From assembly GCA_013151785.1 (NCBI GenBank), contig JAADHP010000122.1, positions 1 to 10,663 of the forward strand: 10,663 nucleotides of DNA, written 5' to 3'. The notes under the pieces were generated by a model. The model was not told the origin of the DNA, made no database searches, and was given only the letters and a program-made list of their open reading frames with translations. Position 1 is the first letter of the stretch, and every line of letters starts with the position of its first letter. The DNA comes from Nitrospirota bacterium. Its GTDB lineage: Bacteria > Nitrospirota > Thermodesulfovibrionia > Thermodesulfovibrionales > JdFR-85. Of the stretch, positions 1 to 8,217 are shown one piece after another. The position numbers were made by a program, and so were the translations under genes.

Positions 1-607
1 CGGCCTTGTTCTGCAGGAAGAATATCCTGTCAGCATAAGCACGGACATCTTTGAGGAAATCAACCTCAGCCTTGCTCAGTGGCTGATCAACTGAGATGAG
101 AAATACCGTTGCATCTGACCTGGGAAGATATTCGTATGCCACATCTGTATTGTGTTGATAGACCGAGCCCACACCTGGTGTATCAATAAGGCGCACACCA
201 TCCTTTAAATACTCTGATGGATATTTTATCACCACCTCTGCCACATCCTTTTCATTCCTGGGGTTGCCTTTTTCAGTGACATAATCTGATAGCTCTTCAG
301 GAGGCACCATCTGTTCGGTTCCATTGTTAAATAGAACCTTTACCTCAAGGGCCTTTCCATACTCGATAACCGTTACGATTGAGGTGAGAGGTACCACTGC
401 TGTGGGCAGCAGATCAGCACCAAGGAGTGCATTTATGAATGTGGTTTTACCCCTTTTGAATTGTCCCACAACAACAAGATTAAATCTATTTTGAAGAATC
501 TTGTCCTGCAGTTCGCTACAGGGACATTCAGATACTGTTTCAAGCGTTGCTGCTTCATCAATAATCTGGAGAAGTTTTTCCCTCAGTATTTTAAATGCCT
601 TTCCCAT
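1..607 (-). CDS. Dynamin-family GTPase, 3' end beyond window (partial)
   Basis: This is the N-terminal 202 residues of a dynamin-like large GTPase, a family that binds GTP and remodels or tethers membranes. A P-loop is visible at residues 48-55 (GQFKRGKT), a switch I region PLTS near 73-76, the G3 motif DTPG at 142-145, and the start of the G4 motif (NK) at 200-201, where the window ends. An N-terminal helix of about 40 residues precedes the G domain, as is usual in bacterial dynamin-like proteins. The ATG is set by an excellent Shine-Dalgarno, AGGAGGT at 612-618, four bases upstream. Only 24 bases separate it from the stop of the HyfB-like gene, so it is almost certainly the last visible gene of that operon. 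No signal peptide is seen. Family assignment is firm; the role beside a complex-I-like pump (membrane maintenance under stress?) is inference. The membrane-interacting C-terminal half lies outside the window. Confidence 0.9.
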   Translation of the reverse strand, partial: MGKAFKILREKLLQIIDEAATLETVSECPCSELQDKILQNRFNLVVVGQFKRGKTTFINALLGADLLPTAVVPLTSIVTVIEYGKALEVKVLFNNGTEQMVPPEELSDYVTEKGNPRNEKDVAEVVIKYPSEYLKDGVRLIDTPGVGSVYQHNTDVAYEYLPRSDATVFLISVDQPLSKAEVDFLKDVRAYADRIFFLQNKA

Positions 608-631
608 GTAGACCTCCTGAGTTATGGTGCT

Positions 632-2773
632 TCAAATAAATTCTCCCACTATTAAAACCAGTACTAAACTAATAATAACATACATTGCATATATGTTTAC
701 ACTTCCTGTGTGCATACTGGCAGCGAGACGGGCTGTTGTTCTGAATGCCTTCAGTACAGGCTGGATGAATAATCGATCAACGATATGTATTTCCTTCCTT
801 TCCCTCATGATAGCTGCCCTGAATCTACTGGAAAAGATAGTCCGTGTGTCGCGTACAATGCTGGGACGAAAAATTGCGCTGAATATAACCCTCACGGGGT
901 TGGAAAAACCTGTTGCAGTATAGGTCATTTCAGGAAGTAATTGTCTGAGCCCTCCATTCCAGCAGGTGCGTATGGTAACCTTTCTTTTTCTTGTCAAAAT
1001 GTTTGCGGTTATATATACAGCGCCTATCAGCAGTATTAATACCACAATAGTATATGAGGTTGACATGGCATATACAACCGGATTTTTCTCAGTACCTCTG
1101 TGTAATACTACAAGGCCACGGCCCGGCAGGATATCCTTTCCTACCTGTGCGCCAAGATCATGAAAATCTGAAATGAACTCCTTGCTGAATTTTGTACTGC
1201 CATCACTCAACTGGAAAAATGGTGGTACCAGTTCATCAACCACGCTCTGATGCGATAGTGGCGCGGTTGCAGTGTCAATAACCGGGATGATATAGGTAGG
1301 AAGAATACCAGATATCAGACAGAGTAAGGCCAGGAAACCCATTGGTAACTTCATTCTGAAGGGTAGTTCAACAGCCCTGCGTGCATCTTCTGACCTTGCT
1401 ATTCCCAGAAAGCTCATGGAGAATGCCTTTACAAAACAAGTCACAGCAAGACCTGCTGTTAATGCCAGCATTGCACCTGAAAGTGCAAAAGCTACCTTTA
1501 CAGGAACAGACCGCAGAGCTGAAGCCTGCAGCAGACTCTGAAAACTAAGCCATTCACTTACAAATCCATTAAATGGAGGTAGCGCTGCAATGGAAATAGC
1601 CCCAACAAGGAAAAACAGGCCTGTCCAGGGCATTAACTTAAAGATGCCACCAAGGCGATTCATACTCCGGGTTGTGGTCTTCAGTTCTATTCCACCTGCT
1701 CCAAGAAAAAGTAGTGTCTTGAACAGGGAGTGGTTGACCATATGATACAGGGATGCGATAAAGGCAATCCCAGCGAGCACATAATGTCCTGTCTCCCTGA
1801 AGACAAGCCCTGCTCCAAGTCCGGTCAGGATTATACCTGAATTCTCTATAGAACTGTGGGCCAGCATCCTTTTCATATCATCCTCAGTGACAGCGTAAAG
1901 TATACCAACAAGAGCAGAAACGCTGCCTGCAACAAGCACTACTACCCCTGTACCATGGGTGACGCTCTGAAGAATCTCCGCATTTATACGAATGATACCG
2001 TAGATTCCCAGATTGAGTGTAGCTCCTGAAAGAATGGCTGAAAAGTTGCTGGGGGCTGATGCATAAGCACGTGGCAGCCATGCATTCACAGGTACAAGTC
2101 CGGCCTTTACACCAAAGCCTATCAGGAATAACATAAAGCTAACCCAGAGTGACGTATCTCCCAGTTTCTGTGAATTTAACCTTAAGGAAGCAAAATCAAG
2201 ACTGCCTGCCCCCTTTGCCAGAATAAGGAATCCTACTGTCACTGCAAGGAAACCGGCTTCACTCATGGTAAGCATCAACAGACCAGAACGTATATTTTCT
2301 TCTTTGTCATATTCATAGTTTACTAACAGATAGCAGGTGATGGACATTACTTCCCAGGAGAGAAGGAATGTTACAACATCAGCTGCGGTCAGTATCAGTA
2401 CAATTGAAACAAAGAGCAGATGATAAAGAACACTGAATGTCGTGAGCCTGTATCTGCCAGGGTACTTCTTAAGATAACCTGCTGAGTATATTGAGACTGG
2501 AAGATAGACAAGTGCGGTTATAAACATAAAGAGTGATGAGAGCCGATCAATACTGTAGGATAAGACACTCAGTGAACTAATCCTGTAGAATTCTCCATGT
2601 AATGTCTGTCCGGTAAATAGCGATTCTCCACTCAGCCAGAGAAGCAGAATGGATGATATGGATGCAGTGAAGGCCAGAAAAACAGGGCTCCTGCGATCAG
2701 AAAGAAAGAGTCCCATGACAATACTGCCTGCAGAGAAGATAAAAAATACCTCAAAGAGAAGGGATATATCCAT
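632..2773 (-). CDS. hyfB: HyfB/NuoL-like antiporter subunit of Ehr-type complex
   Basis: A 713-residue polytopic membrane protein of the NuoL/MrpA/HyfB proton-translocating family. It carries the family's charged half-channel residues: Glu141 in the helix LLSWEVMSITCYLL, Lys223 in GFGVKAGLVPVNAWLP (219-234), His348 and Lys352 in the segment HSLFKTLLFLGAGG, and a late membrane Lys449 in CFVKAFSMSFLG. The C-terminal part has the hydrophilic stretch typical of HyfB/HycC (CWNGGLRQLLPEMTYTATGF) followed by a final membrane helix. These features predict ion translocation at the distal end of the membrane arm. The start ATG overlaps the stop of the small-subunit gene (TAATG), with AGGAGG a short distance upstream, which suggests translational coupling. 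The length is close to HyfB/HycC proteins. Whether H+ or Na+ is moved cannot be read from the sequence. Confidence 0.92.
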   Translation of the reverse strand: MDISLLFEVFFIFSAGSIVMGLFLSDRRSPVFLAFTASISSILLLWLSGESLFTGQTLHGEFYRISSLSVLSYSIDRLSSLFMFITALVYLPVSIYSAGYLKKYPGRYRLTTFSVLYHLLFVSIVLILTAADVVTFLLSWEVMSITCYLLVNYEYDKEENIRSGLLMLTMSEAGFLAVTVGFLILAKGAGSLDFASLRLNSQKLGDTSLWVSFMLFLIGFGVKAGLVPVNAWLPRAYASAPSNFSAILSGATLNLGIYGIIRINAEILQSVTHGTGVVVLVAGSVSALVGILYAVTEDDMKRMLAHSSIENSGIILTGLGAGLVFRETGHYVLAGIAFIASLYHMVNHSLFKTLLFLGAGGIELKTTTRSMNRLGGIFKLMPWTGLFFLVGAISIAALPPFNGFVSEWLSFQSLLQASALRSVPVKVAFALSGAMLALTAGLAVTCFVKAFSMSFLGIARSEDARRAVELPFRMKLPMGFLALLCLISGILPTYIIPVIDTATAPLSHQSVVDELVPPFFQLSDGSTKFSKEFISDFHDLGAQVGKDILPGRGLVVLHRGTEKNPVVYAMSTSYTIVVLILLIGAVYITANILTRKRKVTIRTCWNGGLRQLLPEMTYTATGFSNPVRVIFSAIFRPSIVRDTRTIFSSRFRAAIMRERKEIHIVDRLFIQPVLKAFRTTARLAASMHTGSVNIYAMYVIISLVLVLIVGEFI

Positions 2774-3522
2774 TATTTGTCCTTCCTCCTGGATTCTGGT
2801 TTATCAATGACAGATAGAGAAGGTCTTCGTCCTGTGAGAATCAGAAGACCATGGATAATTGCAAGTGGAGGGGGAGGGCAACCAGGAATAGCAATATCCA
2901 CAGGTAATATCTCAGACACGCCGCCAGAGGAAGCAAAACTTCTGCCGAATATCCCGCCTGACAATGCACAGGTGCCCACTGCTACTACTGCTCTTGGTTC
3001 AGGCATGGCTTCATATGCCTCTTTAAGGGGAAACCGCATGTGGTCTGTTACAGGACCTGCTACCATGAGAACATCCGCTGCTCTCGGGGTAGGTGTAATA
3101 AAAAATCCAAGTCTATGGATATTGTAATAGGGGGCACCTGTCTGGGATATCTCACAAAGGCATGCTCTGCATGCCCCTCCATCAACAACCCTTATATGAA
3201 GGCAATGGCTGAATGGGCCCTTCATTGTTTTTTCTGAAACAGAAAAGGCCCACTCATAATCCCCTGTCCAGCCTGCAGGAGGAAACTCAGGACTTCTCAA
3301 GCACCTCAAACAGTGGATACACCTTGTGAGGTCAATCTCGTATATGTTTTTGTTAATCTTGAAGGCACCAGTAGGACAGATATTAACTACACTTCTTTTA
3401 TCCTTCAGAAGTTCCAACCTTTCTGGTCGGCCTTGTGTGACCCCTGAAGCAGTCTCTGTTTTTTCAGGATATACTGTTGTTTTGACACCTGTTTCAAGTC
3501 CCTTTAATACCCACTTTGACAT
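2773..3522 (-). CDS. NuoB/HyfI-like small subunit with N-terminal half-ferredoxin domain
   Basis: A 249-residue soluble Fe-S subunit. The C-terminal part (about 105-235) is the NuoB/HycG/HyfI fold that carries the cluster nearest the large subunit. Its four expected ligands are present: Cys118 and Cys121 (GACRACLCEI), Cys185 (GTCALSGG) and Cys215 (PGCPPPP). The N-terminal part holds Cys49-Pro (CPTGAF) followed by Cys68, Cys71 and Cys74 (CIHCLRC), enough for one extra [4Fe-4S] cluster in ferredoxin-like order. Related complexes usually have a separate two-cluster ferredoxin (HycF/HyfH/NuoI); no such gene is visible in this operon, so this domain may replace it. AGGAGG lies six bases before the ATG, nine bases after the large-subunit stop. 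The protein is expected on the cytoplasmic face, passing electrons to the large-subunit interface. Its electron donor is unknown. Confidence 0.9.
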   Translation of the reverse strand: MSKWVLKGLETGVKTTVYPEKTETASGVTQGRPERLELLKDKRSVVNICPTGAFKINKNIYEIDLTRCIHCLRCLRSPEFPPAGWTGDYEWAFSVSEKTMKGPFSHCLHIRVVDGGACRACLCEISQTGAPYYNIHRLGFFITPTPRAADVLMVAGPVTDHMRFPLKEAYEAMPEPRAVVAVGTCALSGGIFGRSFASSGGVSEILPVDIAIPGCPPPPLAIIHGLLILTGRRPSLSVIDKPESRRKDK

Positions 3523-3531
3523 TCCTGCCTC

Positions 3532-5136
3532 CTATCTATCAGATTCTGCAATTGACAGCCCAAAGGTTGCAAGAATTATTGGAAAGTCTTGAAATGCAAA
3601 TCCCTCTGCTGCCAGGTGAAAACCGTGCCAATTTGTAAATGACGGGGTTGTAAGACGGTAACGTATAACCCTGCCTCTGCTGTCAATCCTTACATAGTGA
3701 AAGGCTGCACCTGCTGGTGCTTCTACCCATCCAATAGCAGATCCCTCTGGATAGTCCTTTATAGGGATATAGATAGGTTCATCGGAAAGTCTCTCTATTG
3801 TCTGGGACATAATCATTACCGACTGAAATGCCTCCTGAAAGAATACACGAAGACGTGCATAGCCATCCCCTTCTGTTTCACAGGGAACGGAAAATTCTAC
3901 ATTTTCATACCCTTTATAGGGTAACGCCTTTCTGATGTCGTTGCACACACCAGATGCCCGCGCCACCGGACCAACCAGTCCATAATCAATAGCATCTTCG
4001 GTGCAGATTATTCCTACTTCTTCGAGCCTGTCAAGAAAGCTGCTCGAATATTGAAGCATCTTATAAAGCCTATCAAGTCTCTTCAAGATATTATCTGTTC
4101 TCTTTAAAAGTCCTGTACAGTCTTCTTTAGATAAATCCTTTGACAGTCCACCTGGTATGTTAAGTCCGAAGAGATAACGGTGTCCTGCAAATTCACAACT
4201 CAGCCGCAGTGCTTCTTCCTCAAGAATAGCTGCCTGGCTTGCTGCCACTGCAAGCCCTGTTGAATTGCAGATGGCTTCAATACATGAGATGTGATGACGA
4301 AACCGTTCAAACTCAGCAAACAAGATGCGGATCTGTACAGCCCTCTCAGGCACCTCAACCCCTGCTATAGATTCCACTGCATGGCAGAAGGCAAGACTGT
4401 GTGCAAAGGCAGAGGTTCCGGCGAATCTCTCAGCCAGAAGAACCACTTCCATGGGGTGTTTACCTTCAGCAATTTTTTCAACACCTCTGTATTTATAAAA
4501 GAACCTCGGGATTGACCTTACCACATCCTCGCCAACCGTTTCAAGGAGAAAATGGGCTGACTCTGAAATGCCTGAGAAGATAGGCCCTATGGGCATCATG
4601 AAGGCGCCAGGCTCCTGTAAAATTCTTCTTGGCTGCCACTCAGGTCGTGTCTCCTTGTGTGGATAGGGCATTTCAGGTCTGAATGTCCTTCTCATGGGAT
4701 TTACTCCTTCAGGCCACTCCTCATGGAGAACAAAATCCCCAAGTACTGGATGACCCTCAAAGACGATGCCAAAGAGGTCCTCAGCCTCCCTCTCCTGCCA
4801 GTCAAGGGCATGAACAATACTGCTCATACTGGGGAAAGAGGGATTATCAATCTCCTGTCTCACCATCACATTGACAAGTATATGAATCCTGGACGAATAG
4901 AATACATATTGTATCAGCCATTCTTCATTGGACTCTTCCACTATCATTGTTGCAAAGCTAAGACCTATCCTTGAGACAAGCTGTTTACAAACAACAGGGA
5001 GAGCATCTACATTGCACTCAATAGAGCAAAGAAGATTTTCTGGTTCAATTGAAACAGTTACACTGTTGGTGAGAAGGTGTCGTATCCTTTCAGAGAGGTC
5101 ATGCAGTTTTTTATAGATTTCGGTTTCCACTACCAA
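3532..5136 (-). CDS. NuoC/NuoD (HyfG/HycE)-like large subunit lacking NiFe ligands
   Basis: A fused large subunit of 534 residues if read from TTG at 5136 (numbering here). Residues about 1-145 form a NuoC-like 30-kDa domain, with the diagnostic DWQEREAEDLFGIVF at 112-126. The rest is the NuoD/HycE 49-kDa fold. In [NiFe] hydrogenases the active site needs two CxxC pairs. Here the first motif, normally ERICGIC, is ERFAGTS (236-242), so Ala239 and Ser242 replace cysteines. At the C-terminus the DPCxxC site is FGLSIAESDR with Ser528 and Glu531. Hydrogenase activity is therefore very unlikely. This is the defining trait of Ehr (energy-converting hydrogenase related) complexes. The usual GPIH segment reads GPIFSG (184-189). 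An ATG at 5166 would add ten residues but has no Shine-Dalgarno, whereas GGGAGG sits seven bases before the TTG. The protein also ends at the former ligand site, with no cleavable C-terminal tail. Its substrate is unknown; a quinone-like or other electron acceptor is possible. Confidence 0.9.
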   Translation of the reverse strand: MVVETEIYKKLHDLSERIRHLLTNSVTVSIEPENLLCSIECNVDALPVVCKQLVSRIGLSFATMIVEESNEEWLIQYVFYSSRIHILVNVMVRQEIDNPSFPSMSSIVHALDWQEREAEDLFGIVFEGHPVLGDFVLHEEWPEGVNPMRRTFRPEMPYPHKETRPEWQPRRILQEPGAFMMPIGPIFSGISESAHFLLETVGEDVVRSIPRFFYKYRGVEKIAEGKHPMEVVLLAERFAGTSAFAHSLAFCHAVESIAGVEVPERAVQIRILFAEFERFRHHISCIEAICNSTGLAVAASQAAILEEEALRLSCEFAGHRYLFGLNIPGGLSKDLSKEDCTGLLKRTDNILKRLDRLYKMLQYSSSFLDRLEEVGIICTEDAIDYGLVGPVARASGVCNDIRKALPYKGYENVEFSVPCETEGDGYARLRVFFQEAFQSVMIMSQTIERLSDEPIYIPIKDYPEGSAIGWVEAPAGAAFHYVRIDSRGRVIRYRLTTPSFTNWHGFHLAAEGFAFQDFPIILATFGLSIAESDR

Positions 5137-5140
5137 ATCA

Positions 5141-6586
5141 TTACCTCCCAAGAACTGACGCTGCATTTATTAGGAGATGTTCTAATTTCACAGGCACGTA
5201 TATACCGAATAAAAGTACAGGTACAACAGCTATAACCAGGGAGAGAATGATAGACGGAGGTAACTGTACCGTTACTTTACTATTAGAGGGTCTGCCAAAA
5301 ACCATGCTGTTTATATGAAACATGACTGCACAGAATGCAGTGATGATAAAGATAAGCAATAATGAGATAGGTATGTATCTGCCTGCCTCAATGCCTGCCT
5401 TTAATATGGAAAACTCGCTCAAAAACACAGCAAATGGTGGTGCTCCTGCAATAGCCAGCCCTCCAATCAGAAGTGATGCTCCTGTAAGAGGGGATGTCCT
5501 GATAAGACCTCTCACTGAGCCAATTTCACGGGTTTCTGCTATTATGAATAAGGCTCCTGCAGCAAAGAAACAAAGGGATTTTGTGATGGAATGTGCCAGT
5601 ATCTGATAGGTAGCACCCATACGTGCAGAGGCAGTACCAATGCCAGCAGCCACCATGATTATGCCCATATGTTCAACTGTTGAAAATGCAAAGAGCCGTT
5701 TGTAATCCCTGACCTGTATCAGCAGGAAAGCTGCAACTGCCACAGATACCAGCCCTGCTGCTATAAACCAGTTGCCTGCATTTATGGACGGTGATGAGCC
5801 AAGTACGGGTATCAATCTCAGGATTACGTAAAGCACAGTTGTGGTTTCGATTCCAGAAAGCAATACACATACTGGTGAGGGTGCCTGACTATGTGCATCG
5901 GGTAGCCATGTATGAAGTGGCACAAGACCCACCTTTGTACCAAAGCCTACAAGTATGAATAAAAATGCGGTCTTCAGGAGAGAGGGTGCTATAGTATCCG
6001 AGCTATGAATAAGCCCTGTCCATGTAAAGGGCTCTGATGAGACCGCCCTCATACCCCAGTACAGGATAAGAATACCAATAAGAGCTAATGCAGCACCCAT
6101 ACAGGTAAGCACCACATACTTCCATGCAGCCTCAAGTGCATCAGTGGTGTTTTCAAAGCTTACAAGGAAAACCGAAAAGAGTGTTGTTAACTCCACAGCC
6201 ACCCACACAAGAGCTATCTGTGAAAAGACAGGTACACATAGCATGGAAAATACAAAAAGAGCAAGTCTGTAATAATATCTGCGTTTCTTTCTCCACTGCC
6301 TTTGTGAAAGATGTTTTTCCATGTAGCCCCACGAAAATATTGAAGATACAAGGCTTACAAATCCTATCAGGAGGAGAAGAAGTGCACTGAGACCATCACA
6401 TGATATCCAGCCATTGATTGCAGTGATTACAGAGCCATCTGAGGCTGAGATGGCAGTCTTAATACTTAACAGAAACACCAGAAGAGATGAAATGATGCTT
6501 ACTCCTTCTGGCCACCTCTTGCCTAATGGCAGTACTGTAAGCAGTGATGCTATAATCGGTATTATCAGAATATAGATCAGTATCAT
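5141..6586 (-). CDS. hyfF: HyfF/NuoM/NuoN-like antiporter subunit of Ehr-type complex
   Basis: A 481-residue multi-spanning protein of the proton-conducting antiporter family (NuoM/N, HyfF, MrpD). The key residues are kept: Glu132 in WVAVELTTLFSVF, Lys218 in GFGTKVGLVPLHTWLPDAH (214-232), His332 and Lys336 in AHSITKSLCFFAAG, and Glu391 in the later helix AVFLSEFSILKAG. The sequence HTWLPDAHSQAPSPV is characteristic of the family. It begins with a four-base ATGA overlap with the stop of the HyfE-like gene, a sign of translational coupling. Its length matches short HyfF-type subunits, without the long lateral helix extension of NuoL. It is expected to form the second ion channel of the membrane arm. 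Assignment to HyfF rather than HyfD rests on its position directly after the HyfE-like gene and is less sure than the family. Confidence 0.9.
   Translation of the reverse strand: MILIYILIIPIIASLLTVLPLGKRWPEGVSIISSLLVFLLSIKTAISASDGSVITAINGWISCDGLSALLLLLIGFVSLVSSIFSWGYMEKHLSQRQWRKKRRYYYRLALFVFSMLCVPVFSQIALVWVAVELTTLFSVFLVSFENTTDALEAAWKYVVLTCMGAALALIGILILYWGMRAVSSEPFTWTGLIHSSDTIAPSLLKTAFLFILVGFGTKVGLVPLHTWLPDAHSQAPSPVCVLLSGIETTTVLYVILRLIPVLGSSPSINAGNWFIAAGLVSVAVAAFLLIQVRDYKRLFAFSTVEHMGIIMVAAGIGTASARMGATYQILAHSITKSLCFFAAGALFIIAETREIGSVRGLIRTSPLTGASLLIGGLAIAGAPPFAVFLSEFSILKAGIEAGRYIPISLLLIFIITAFCAVMFHINSMVFGRPSNSKVTVQLPPSIILSLVIAVVPVLLFGIYVPVKLEHLLINAASVLGR
5144..5149 (-). promoter_or_regulatory. 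Shine-Dalgarno deciding a TTG start for the large subunit
   Basis: GGGAGG on the minus strand overlaps the last codons of the HyfF-like gene and is followed, after seven bases, by TTG at 5136. The upstream in-frame ATG at 5166 is preceded by CTCCT, which is not a ribosome-binding sequence. This favours the TTG start and leaves two bases between the HyfF stop (after 5141) and the feature's reading frame, in keeping with coupled translation. Confidence 0.55.
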
Positions 6587-7260
6587 AATTTTTCCACCTC
6601 TCTTAGATGATTCATCTCACCCACTGTAGTGATTCCGACCTTTTCATATATTTTCCTTGCCAGTAATCCCATAACTATTGCTATTATGAGTACATCAAAG
6701 GCAGCAGCCACCTCAGCTATTAGCGGCAGGTCCGGGGCAATAGATACTCCTGCGAAGAATGCCCCGTTTTCCATGGTGAGAATCCCTATGGTCTGGGCTA
6801 CTGCTTCCTGTCTTACTATTATGGTATATGCACCAAGCAGCAGACATGCCAGCCCTATAGGCAGATTAACCTTGGATATTATAGGAGTTGTATTGGACAG
6901 AAGATGGTTTGCAATAAAATAGGATAGTATTGTAAGTAAGACAGCAATAAGAAGTGATGAAGGGATGTCCACTAATTGTGATATTTCGCGTCGAGCAGTA
7001 ACCTCATTGCCAACCATTCGTTTAAGTAAATAAGGAATAAGCAGGGGTTTTACCATCAATGTCAGGGCAGCTACTGCAAAGAGGTGTATTGACATGTGGA
7101 TATATCCTAAAAGGAATGCAGATATGGATAGAAAGATGGACTGCAGGATGAACATTTTCAGGATGCCGAGCACCTGACGCATGGCAACAATACCAAAGGT
7201 GCAGAGCAGGAATAGTCCTCCTGTAAGGGCATTAAGTTGTGTCAATGTAGCAGTTGTCAT
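6583..7260 (-). CDS. hyfE: HyfE-like membrane subunit (NuoK-like part)
   Basis: A 225-residue hydrophobic protein with about six or seven membrane helices. Length and helix pattern fit HyfE, which has a MrpC/NuoK-like portion extended by further helices. A membrane glutamate in ILTMENGAFFAG (Glu164), followed by Glu183, resembles the paired buried glutamates of NuoK used in proton transfer; Lys71 (LMVKPLLIPY) is also buried. The gene lies 12 bases after the NuoH-like gene and is preceded by AGGAGG at a good distance from ATG 7260. Position between HyfC-like and HyfF-like subunits matches the gene order of hydrogenase-4 operons with hyfD missing. The family call is good; the exact mechanistic role of each residue is inferred from NuoK. 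Confidence 0.85.
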   Translation of the reverse strand: MTTATLTQLNALTGGLFLLCTFGIVAMRQVLGILKMFILQSIFLSISAFLLGYIHMSIHLFAVAALTLMVKPLLIPYLLKRMVGNEVTARREISQLVDIPSSLLIAVLLTILSYFIANHLLSNTTPIISKVNLPIGLACLLLGAYTIIVRQEAVAQTIGILTMENGAFFAGVSIAPDLPLIAEVAAAFDVLIIAIVMGLLARKIYEKVGITTVGEMNHLREVEKL

Positions 7261-7272
7261 CTTTCCTCCTGT

Positions 7273-8217
7273 TTAAAAAAAGTACATTATCATAGCAGCT
7301 ACAGAAGTAATAAATGCAGCTCCCAGGAACTCAGTGATACGAAAAAGTCTTAGTTTTGCAAGGGACGACTCGATGATCACCAGCACTATTACAAAGGCAA
7401 GTATTTTAATCAGAACGAGAGGTACAGCAAGAAGCACTGCCCCTATGTTGTTTTCAGATGCAAGTCCCCATGGCGTAACAAGTACATTGAGGAATATGCA
7501 AAGTAAAACAAAGAACTTCATACAGCCACCCCACTTCATGAGGGCTGCCCCGCGGCCTGAATACTCGAGACCCTTTGATTCGTCTATCATTGCAAGTTCA
7601 AAGTGGCCTGAAGGGTTGTCCACAGGTATACGACCTGTTTCGGCAATAATTAGCATAATGAATGCAAGCATTACCAGTATATGGGAGGGTTCAAAGAAGT
7701 TTGACAGAGGTGTTACCCATGCCTTCTGAACTATATATGGTATGGTAGAGCCAGCTACAAAGGAGACAGTAAAGAAGACTATCATGAAAACAGGTTCGGC
7801 AAGGAAGCCCACCATACGTGTACGGCTTGCACCTATTGGACCATAAGGATTACCTGTATCAACTGCTGCAAGGGTTGCAAAAAACCCTCCGAGTGCCAGT
7901 ATAAAGCCACCACCAAGCATGTCACCCATGAAAGCAAAAAACAGGGGATAATCAGTAAGCACAGGGATGAGTAATGTTACAAAAATGGGTGTAATAAAGA
8001 CCAGATATGGCGTAATTCGAAATATCCATGAGCAGTGTTCAGAGACTACCTCATCCTTATGGAAGAGTTTATATATATCTCTGTAAGGCTGAAGAATACT
8101 CGGTCCCTTTCTTGACTGTATCCACTCCTTCATCCTGTCATTTACACCTTTGACAAGAGGAGAAAGAGACATGACCACAATTACCTGAATAATGTTGAAA
8201 ATTATTTTGTTTGTCAT
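7273..8217 (-). CDS. hyfC: HyfC/HycD/NuoH-like membrane anchor subunit
   Basis: A 314-residue membrane protein of the NuoH (complex I subunit 1) family, which docks the hydrophilic arm to the membrane and links redox chemistry to the ion channels. Diagnostic segments are RMKEWIQSRKGPSILQPYRD (29-47), DTGNPYGPIGASRTRM (120-135), and the loop ETGRIPVDNPSGHFELAM (193-210) with nearby acidic residues in DESKGLEYSGRG. About eight membrane helices are apparent. The ATG at 8217 has the Shine-Dalgarno AAAGGTGG six bases upstream and overlaps the stop of a possible 64-codon ORF in ATGA fashion. It is the first certain gene of the operon behind the fluoride riboswitch. Conservation of the charged loop argues that the complex still couples to an ion-motive step. 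Confidence 0.92.
   Translation of the reverse strand: MTNKIIFNIIQVIVVMSLSPLVKGVNDRMKEWIQSRKGPSILQPYRDIYKLFHKDEVVSEHCSWIFRITPYLVFITPIFVTLLIPVLTDYPLFFAFMGDMLGGGFILALGGFFATLAAVDTGNPYGPIGASRTRMVGFLAEPVFMIVFFTVSFVAGSTIPYIVQKAWVTPLSNFFEPSHILVMLAFIMLIIAETGRIPVDNPSGHFELAMIDESKGLEYSGRGAALMKWGGCMKFFVLLCIFLNVLVTPWGLASENNIGAVLLAVPLVLIKILAFVIVLVIIESSLAKLRLFRITEFLGAAFITSVAAMIMYFF

Noticed and set aside
2777..3592. Open frames on the + strand opposite the small-subunit gene.
   Set aside because: They overlap strongly supported minus-strand genes, have no ribosome sites and give no recognisable protein features.
3532..5166. Functional group-4 [NiFe] hydrogenase or formate hydrogenlyase.
   Set aside because: All four NiFe-ligand cysteines of the large subunit are absent and no maturation endopeptidase or formate dehydrogenase gene is present.
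632..8217. Standard respiratory complex I (Nuo) or Mrp antiporter operon.
   Set aside because: The gene order and the HyfB- and HyfE-type subunits match hydrogenase-4; nuoE/F/G/I and the small Mrp subunits are missing.
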